64,000 nucleotides of DNA from Clostridium saccharoperbutylacetonicum N1-4(HMT) (GTDB lineage: Bacteria; Bacillota; Clostridia; Clostridiales; Clostridiaceae), in the NCBI RefSeq assembly GCF_000340885.1, contig NC_020291.1, positions 1,983,001-2,047,000 on the forward strand. Direction: 5' to 3'. How positions within the stretch are numbered: the first letter of the stretch is position 1; every line of letters starts with the position of its first letter. Position numbers and translations under genes: made by a program. The notes under the pieces are model-generated. The model was not told the DNA's origin, searched no databases, and worked only from the letters and a program-made list of their open reading frames with translations. Of this stretch, positions 58,486-64,000 are shown in pieces.

Positions 58486-59601
58486 ATGGAAAGTTTGATG
58501 ATATATCCATTTGATATAGAAAGTATGCCATTAGTAAGGCATGAAAAGTTACTTTCTAAATATTCAATAAAAGTATTAGTTTCACCAAATGGATGGGGAA
58601 TGACTAATAAAGATGCTGGTATTATTGATAATAGTAATGAAACCAATATAACGATTAGTGAGAATTTTGAAAAAGAGATCACTAATGTTGATACTGTGCT
58701 TTTTGTAGAGTCAAATATCAAATTAGATTTTGAAACGGTGATATATCCTAAAGTTCTACTTGCCATAGAACAAAACAAAAATATTATTTGTTCAATTAAG
58801 CTAGAAGAAAAAATCAAAAATGAAATTATGCATAAGTGTATGGAAAAACATATTAGATTTGAATACTTGATGTCAAATGAAAAGAATGATATGCAATCAA
58901 AAGATGAACAAAAAGCATTATTTGAAATTAATTCTCCTGTTGTTTTTGTATGTGGGAATGATGAAAGAACAGATAAGTTTGAGATACAACTACTCTTAAG
59001 GGAGTACTTGTTAAAGGATGGCTATATTTTTTCTCAAATCGGAACTAAAAACTATTCTAACTTGCTTGATTTTCATGTTTTTCCGCAATTCATGTATGAA
59101 AATTCTTTGTCAGAGACAGATAAAATAATACGCTTTAATCATTATGTAAAATATATAGAATTAACAGAAAATCCAGATTTAATAGTTATAGGAGTACCTT
59201 TTGGTATAATGCCTTTTGATAATGAATTCAATAACAACTTTGGAATAATGCTTTATGAAATTTCCAATGCATTAAAACCAGATTATGTAATTATTTCCAA
59301 TACTTATAGAGAATATTTAAAAGAAGATTTCAAAGACATGTGTAATTTAGTAAAATATAAATTTGGCTTTGATATTGATTGTTTTAATATATCGAATACT
59401 AGGATAGATTGGAATAGTTCTAAACAAGCATCCAGAAAGGCTTATACTAAAATACCGTCTACATTTATAGATGAAAAGATTTCACAATTTAAAGAGAATG
59501 ATATACCAGTAGTAAATATTTTAAATGAAGATAATTCTTTATTTTTATATGAACATTTAATAAATAGTTTATCTGAAAATGAAAAAATCACATGGTTATA
59601 A
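58486..59601 (+). CDS. RiPP maturation protein, TIGR04066-like
   Basis: The 371-aa protein matches what is known as the TIGR04066 peptide maturation family: MESLMIYPFDIESMPLVRHE at the N-terminus, VFVCGNDERTDKFEIQLLLRE as a nucleotide-binding-like loop, and LIVIGVPFGIMPFDNEFNNNFG. Its second half resembles NTPase folds of the SIMIBI type, but no classical Walker A is present. The role is unknown. It begins 17 bp after the maturase gene and is found with that maturase in other clostridia, so it is a dedicated partner. Confidence 0.8.
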   Translation: MESLMIYPFDIESMPLVRHEKLLSKYSIKVLVSPNGWGMTNKDAGIIDNSNETNITISENFEKEITNVDTVLFVESNIKLDFETVIYPKVLLAIEQNKNIICSIKLEEKIKNEIMHKCMEKHIRFEYLMSNEKNDMQSKDEQKALFEINSPVVFVCGNDERTDKFEIQLLLREYLLKDGYIFSQIGTKNYSNLLDFHVFPQFMYENSLSETDKIIRFNHYVKYIELTENPDLIVIGVPFGIMPFDNEFNNNFGIMLYEISNALKPDYVIISNTYREYLKEDFKDMCNLVKYKFGFDIDCFNISNTRIDWNSSKQASRKAYTKIPSTFIDEKISQFKENDIPVVNILNEDNSLFLYEHLINSLSENEKITWL

Positions 59602-59613
59602 GGAGTTAATATT

Positions 59614-59874
59614 ATGGAAAATGATCGAAATAATAAAGAATTAATCAAAAATGAAATAGCAGAGGTCATGGATAAATTATTTAATATACAAATAGATGAA
59701 GAGTCATTAGATGAACCACTGTTAGGGAAAAGATTAAAACTTACAGCTAGAGATTTAGTATACTTGTATTTTGAAATTAAAAATATTTGGAACATAAATA
59801 TTTCAGAAGAATCAATCATTTCAGGTAAGTTTCATACCATTAATTCTATAATTACGCTTATACAGGAAAATTAA
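59614..59874 (+). CDS. Acyl carrier-related RiPP maturation protein (TIGR04069-like)
   Basis: The 86-aa protein has the four-helix size and pattern of an acyl carrier protein: IAEVMDKLFNIQIDEESLDEPL, LTARDLVYLYFEIKNIWNIN and SGKFHTINSIITLIQEN. The DSL motif, where phosphopantetheine would be attached to Ser, is absent; the region reads LLGKRLKLTARD. It is therefore ACP-like but probably not pantetheinylated. It is 12 bp after the TIGR04066-like gene and closes the operon. It may serve as a scaffold or a docking protein. Confidence 0.8.
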   Translation: MENDRNNKELIKNEIAEVMDKLFNIQIDEESLDEPLLGKRLKLTARDLVYLYFEIKNIWNINISEESIISGKFHTINSIITLIQEN

Positions 59875-60073
59875 GAATAGCCATAGTAATGCCGACGTAT
59901 AAAGATAATATGTGATATAGATGCAACAGTGATTTTCAAGAATATTAAAACATTATAAAGCATTAAAGGAAAAATATATAAATTAAGGCATAAGTTTGGT
60001 TAAAAGAATACGAGTATATAAATATAGGATACTAATATATTTGGCACATGTGCCGTATGAAGGAGTGAAAAAT

Positions 60074-60955
60074 ATGAAAATAGGACATTCACAAGGAGCT
60101 ACAATGAAAGTTTCTTTCTCTAGTTCACAAAATATAGGAAATAATATTCCTAAAACAAAAAAAGACAATGATAAAAGTGAAGAGCAAAAAAATGTATCAA
60201 ATAATTCGAAAAACTTAAGCTTAAAAATGAAAAATGATAGAAGTGCTAATCTATTGAAACAAAAAGAAAATATAAACAAAGCAAAAAATGATTTCAAAGA
60301 TAATGCCCTTAAACAAAATATGGATCCAAAAGCAATGAAAGATAAACTTGATGAATATGATAAGCAGCTTCAAGATATTGATAAAGAAATAAATCAAATA
60401 GAAATGGAAGAACAGAAAAAAGCTCTAAACAATGAAGCAGATGAAAAAAAGGCAGATGATAAAACAGATAATCATACAAATTCTCAAAATAAAAATAAAA
60501 ATACTGAAAGTGATAATACAACAGATTTAATGAATGTTTTAGTAACATCTTCTGAAAACTTAAATATTATCAAACAGAATAAATCAATAAACGTAGGCTT
60601 AAAAGGTGAGAAAAAGGTTTTAGAATCTAATATTGAATTAGATGCTTCACGTGGATCATCTAAGGTAGATCGTGATAGACTTTCTAAATTAGATGATACA
60701 ATTAAAGAAAGTCAAAAGAATATGTTTAATTCTTTACATGATATAACTAAAAATACGGGAAAAATTAATGGAGATAATTTAAAGGGTGATGATAATATAG
60801 ATTCAAATTCTTCAGAGGCATTAGAGGATTTTGACGCTCAAAATTCAGACGCTGATTATGATAAAACTTCTTTAAATTCCCAATATATAAAAAAGTATGC
60901 TGAAAATTATGAGGAGAAAGATAAAGAAGGTAATACGATAAATTCATTATCATAG
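60074..60955 (+). CDS. Hydrophilic coiled-coil protein of unknown function
   Basis: From ATG 60074 (SD AAGGAGTG) the 293-aa protein is highly charged and lacks Cys and Trp. A start at 59996 has no SD. Residues ~65-125 form a coiled coil (LDEYDKQLQDIDKEINQIEM), followed by an Asn/Lys-rich low-complexity linker. The start, MKIGHSQGATMKVSFSSSQ, and the coiled coil recall FlxA-like flagellum-associated proteins; the match is weak. It is 200 bp after the RiPP operon and has its own SD. Whether it belongs to the RiPP system is unknown. Confidence 0.6.
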   Translation: MKIGHSQGATMKVSFSSSQNIGNNIPKTKKDNDKSEEQKNVSNNSKNLSLKMKNDRSANLLKQKENINKAKNDFKDNALKQNMDPKAMKDKLDEYDKQLQDIDKEINQIEMEEQKKALNNEADEKKADDKTDNHTNSQNKNKNTESDNTTDLMNVLVTSSENLNIIKQNKSINVGLKGEKKVLESNIELDASRGSSKVDRDRLSKLDDTIKESQKNMFNSLHDITKNTGKINGDNLKGDDNIDSNSSEALEDFDAQNSDADYDKTSLNSQYIKKYAENYEEKDKEGNTINSLS

Positions 60956-61028
60956 CAAGCATTTCAGTGAGTCTTCGATATGATAAATTAGATACATATC
61001 CATCATTAATAATAATTTTTTCTATAGA

Positions 61029-61074
61029 AGTCCAAGGGGAGAGTATAATTGTATTTTCATCTTGGTCTTTTTTT
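61029..61074 (+). terminator. Probable terminator
   Basis: AAGTCCAAG and CTTGGTCTT pair with one T-T mismatch across a ~27-nt loop, followed by TTTTTTG. Confidence 0.6.
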
Positions 61075-61450
61075 GATTATTTCATTTTTATTTTAAATTA
61101 GATTTCTTTAGTGAATATATTATTAGAATAAACTTTGTTGATTTGTTTTAAGGCAACATTCCTTTTTGTTTCCCAAGAGATATTTATACATATCAATAAT
61201 CATAGCATTAGAAATTCTTTTTCGAAATTAAACCCTTTTATTTTTATTCATATCAACTTAAAAATAAATTAATTTCCATATTGTAGTAAAAGTTTTCGTG
61301 AAATATAAAAATGTAAACATAAAAAAATAAGGTGTTAAATTTAAGCTAATCATGACCGTGGTTGATTACTTTACGATAAACATATAACTATTGTTATTTT
61401 TTTGTCGGATAATATTAGGTATCACAATATATTTTTAGGAGGAAAGATGA
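61075..61450. other. Upstream region of the xyloglucanase gene
   Basis: A 376-bp AT-rich region with no gene. TGTAAACATAAAA near 61311 resembles a partial catabolite-responsive element, but the match is poor. ACCGTGGTTGATTACTTTACG near 61356 is the only less AT-rich patch. A clear promoter could not be fixed. Confidence 0.35.
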
Positions 61451-63994
61451 ATGAAAAAGAAAAAATTAAGTTTAATTGCAACTTTATGTCTTGTGACAAC
61501 ATTTGCTACCTCGGTTTCAATTACGGATACAATAGTAAAAGCTGAAACAACAAACAATGTTGAACAAGAAACATATAATTGGAATAGAGCTAAAACGGGA
61601 GCAGGTGGAGGTTTTATTCCAGCTGTGATTTTTAACCAAAGTGAGAAGGATTTGATTTATACAAGAACTGATATGGGTGGAGTTTATAGATGGAACCCTT
61701 CAAATAAAACCTGGAAAGCGCTTACAGATTGGGTAAGCCATGATGATTGGAATCTCCTTGGCTGTGAAAGTTTAGCTACTGATCCAGTTGAAACCAACAG
61801 GGTTTATTTAGCAGCAGGAACCTATACAAATGAATGGACTAATGATAATGGTGCTATTCTCCGTTCAACTGATAAGGGAGATACTTGGGAAAGAGTTAAT
61901 TTACCTTTTAAAATAGGAGGAAATATGCCAGGTCGTTCAATGGGAGAGCGCCTAGCTATTGATCCAAATGATAACAGAATACTTTATTTAGGTACGCATA
62001 ATGGTAATGGTCTATGGAAAAGTACAGATTACGGAGTTACTTGGTCTAAGGTAGATAGCTTTACAGCTGTTGGCGATTATATTGATTCAAATTTTAAAGA
62101 TCAAATTGGAGTGGTATGGGTAACTTTTGATAAATCTACAGGAAGTAAAGGAAATGCATCTCAAACTATATATGTAGGAGTAGCAGATACTAAGCAAAGT
62201 ATCTACAAGAGTACAGATGGTGGTGCAACTTGGTCAGCTGTTGAAGGTCAGCCAACTTTAGCTAATCAGTCAAGCTGGGTAACATCAACTACAGATTCAA
62301 CTCCAAAGGCATTTTTACCACACCACGGAGTATTATCTTCTGATGGATACTTATATGTTACTTATAGTAACACTTGTGGACCATATGATGGAGCTAAGGG
62401 TGATGTATGGAAATACAACACTAAGACAGGGGAATGGAAGAATATAAGTCCTATTAAACCTACTAGCTCAGACAACTTTTCTGGTTATGCCGGACTAGCT
62501 GTTGATCCTGAAAATCCAAAGACTATAATGGTAACAAATTTAAACTGGTGGCCTGATGTTCAAATGTGTAGAAGTACAGATGGGGGTGAAAACTGGACAT
62601 CAATTTGGTCTTGGGGATCTTATCCTGAACGTAAATTGAATTATACGCAGGATATATCAAAAGCACCTTGGCTTGATTGGGGTGAATATAAGAGTCCTCC
62701 AGAAGTTACACCAAAACTCGGCTGGATGGTAGGCGGAATTGCAATTGATCCATTTAATTCTGACCGCATGATGTATGGAACAGGTGCAACTCTTTATGGG
62801 ACAGATGATTTAACTAATTGGGATAAAGGTAAAAAAATTGATATTTCAGTAAAAGCTGATGGTATAGAAGAGGAAGCTGTAAGTGCAGTAATCAGCCCGC
62901 CAGCAGGTGCAAATTTAATAAGTGGAATGGGAGATGTTTGTGGATTCCGTCATGATGATTTAACAAAGACACCAGATAAGATGATGTCTACTCCAAATTT
63001 TAGTACTACAAGTATGGATTATGCAGAGCTTCAGCCCAATTTTATAGTTCGTTCAGGAAATGTGTCAAAAGATAATAAAGACCGTGTAAAGAGCTGTGGA
63101 TTTTCATATGATGGTGGTAAGAATTGGTTCCAGGGAAAAGATGCCGAGGGTATGGATGTTGATTCAGGAGGAACAGTTGCAGCTGCAGCAGATGCAACTG
63201 CAGTTGTATGGAGTCCAACATCTGGAAAGATTAGTTACTCTAAGACTAATGGAAGTGCGTGGACAGCATGTACTGGAATTCCAAATGGTGCTAAGGTAGC
63301 TTCAGACCGTGTGAATCCAAAAGTATTTTATGGATTCTCAGACGGAAAATTCTATAGAAGTAATGATGGTGGGGCTACATTTAAAGTGACAAATGCTACA
63401 GGTCTTCCTAAGAGTGGAACAGGTAAGTTTAAAGCAGTTCCAGGTAAAGAGGGAGAAATATGGCTTACAAGTGGAAGTAAACAAGAAGGAATATATGGAA
63501 TGTGGCATTCTAAAGACTATGGTGAAACTTTTACAAAGATTGAAGCAGTGCAGGAAGCAGATACAATTGGATATGGTAAAGCGGCAGAGGGAGCGAATTA
63601 TTTATCAATATATACGAATGCTAAAATAAATAATGTTCGTGGAATATTCCGTTCTAATGATGAAGGTAAAACATGGACAAGAATCAACGATGATAAACAT
63701 CAATATGGAGCTGCAGATGCAGATATCAGTGGAGATGCTAGAATTTATGGAAGAGTATATATAGCAACTAATGGACTTGGAGTAGTATATGGAGATACCA
63801 CTAAAGATAATACTCTAAAAGTTGTAGGTGACGTTAATAGCGATGGTATAGTCGATATTTCAGATTATATAGCTATGCAGAAGTATGTAATGGGAGAAAC
63901 TATTGATATAAATACTCAAAACTCGGATATAAATGGAGATGGAAGAATTAATACAGCAGATCTTTTTGCTTTAAGAAAAATAATTAATAGTTAA
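61451..63994 (+). CDS. GH74 xyloglucanase with type I dockerin
   Basis: The 847-aa secreted enzyme starts with a signal peptide (KKKKLSLIATLCLVTTFATS, cut near KAE). The GH74 domain (~45-775) forms two seven-bladed propellers; blades show Asp-box-like STDKGDTW, STDYGVTW, STDGGATW and STDGGENW. Equivalents of the catalytic Asp pair are in SHDDWNLLG and SGMGDVCGF. The last ~60 residues are a dockerin: DVNSDGIVDISDYIAMQKYV and DINGDGRINTADLFALRKII, each with a Ca-binding loop. It attaches to a cellulosome scaffoldin and cuts xyloglucan. The SD is AGGAGG. Confidence 0.95.
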   Translation: MKKKKLSLIATLCLVTTFATSVSITDTIVKAETTNNVEQETYNWNRAKTGAGGGFIPAVIFNQSEKDLIYTRTDMGGVYRWNPSNKTWKALTDWVSHDDWNLLGCESLATDPVETNRVYLAAGTYTNEWTNDNGAILRSTDKGDTWERVNLPFKIGGNMPGRSMGERLAIDPNDNRILYLGTHNGNGLWKSTDYGVTWSKVDSFTAVGDYIDSNFKDQIGVVWVTFDKSTGSKGNASQTIYVGVADTKQSIYKSTDGGATWSAVEGQPTLANQSSWVTSTTDSTPKAFLPHHGVLSSDGYLYVTYSNTCGPYDGAKGDVWKYNTKTGEWKNISPIKPTSSDNFSGYAGLAVDPENPKTIMVTNLNWWPDVQMCRSTDGGENWTSIWSWGSYPERKLNYTQDISKAPWLDWGEYKSPPEVTPKLGWMVGGIAIDPFNSDRMMYGTGATLYGTDDLTNWDKGKKIDISVKADGIEEEAVSAVISPPAGANLISGMGDVCGFRHDDLTKTPDKMMSTPNFSTTSMDYAELQPNFIVRSGNVSKDNKDRVKSCGFSYDGGKNWFQGKDAEGMDVDSGGTVAAAADATAVVWSPTSGKISYSKTNGSAWTACTGIPNGAKVASDRVNPKVFYGFSDGKFYRSNDGGATFKVTNATGLPKSGTGKFKAVPGKEGEIWLTSGSKQEGIYGMWHSKDYGETFTKIEAVQEADTIGYGKAAEGANYLSIYTNAKINNVRGIFRSNDEGKTWTRINDDKHQYGAADADISGDARIYGRVYIATNGLGVVYGDTTKDNTLKVVGDVNSDGIVDISDYIAMQKYVMGETIDINTQNSDINGDGRINTADLFALRKIINS

Positions 63995-64000
63995 TATTTA

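Overview
The window is AT-rich DNA with clostridial Shine-Dalgarno sites, frequent TTG starts and spo-type Clostridium protein families. A dockerin-bearing GH74 xyloglucanase at the right edge points to a cellulosome-forming, cluster I Clostridium of the solventogenic or saccharolytic kind; the species is an inference. No rRNA, tRNA or CRISPR array was seen.

Layout. 1-8.9 kb is a redox and aldehyde-stress island: the tail of a MerR regulator, two flavodoxin-fold proteins, a 4-oxalocrotonate tautomerase, a glyoxalase-fold protein, a MATE pump, a divergent DXS-like transketolase, a cupin, a carboxymuconolactone decarboxylase, a histidine phosphatase and an aldo/keto reductase. Three promoters here share the over-long 19-bp spacer and dyad of MerR-activated promoters. 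8.9-12.6 kb is a phage repressor/replication module (XRE, excisionase-like HTH, replisome organizer, DnaC-like loader, AbrB) with no integrase. 12.6-31 kb holds single genes and small regulatory pairs: an Rrf2 regulator with four operator-like dyads around it and its DsbA-like and isochorismatase neighbours, a TetR/HXXEE pair separated by a perfect 51-bp palindrome, PadR plus a GT1 glycosyltransferase, a diguanylate cyclase flanked by a ~205-bp direct repeat carrying YvrJ, an orphan SUKH-3 immunity protein, a stand-alone FabH and two EFR1 ferredoxin-flavodoxins.

30-36 kb carries two export systems: an ABC transporter with its own TetR behind a 56-bp near-perfect palindrome, and an operon of two HlyD-type adaptors with a DHA2 MFS pump. 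37.8-45.8 kb is a decayed phage tail region: a multiply frameshifted Gp15 gene, an apparent IS200/IS605 right-end scar, a 903-aa fibre protein, two paralogous ~510-aa proteins and two smaller ones. 46-54 kb is resistance-like cargo separated by copies of an unassigned dispersed repeat: a T-box-controlled second methionyl-tRNA synthetase, a TIR-like effector fragment, patatin/MerR, MarR/MATE, ArsR and a MarR-GNAT fusion.

55-59.9 kb is the standout: a compact RiPP operon with an ABC exporter, a 42-aa CTCTC-containing precursor too short for routine gene callers, an intercistronic hairpin, a radical SAM/SPASM maturase, a TIGR04066-like maturation protein and a small acyl-carrier-related protein. 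A cysteine-free coiled-coil protein and the dockerin xyloglucanase close the window.
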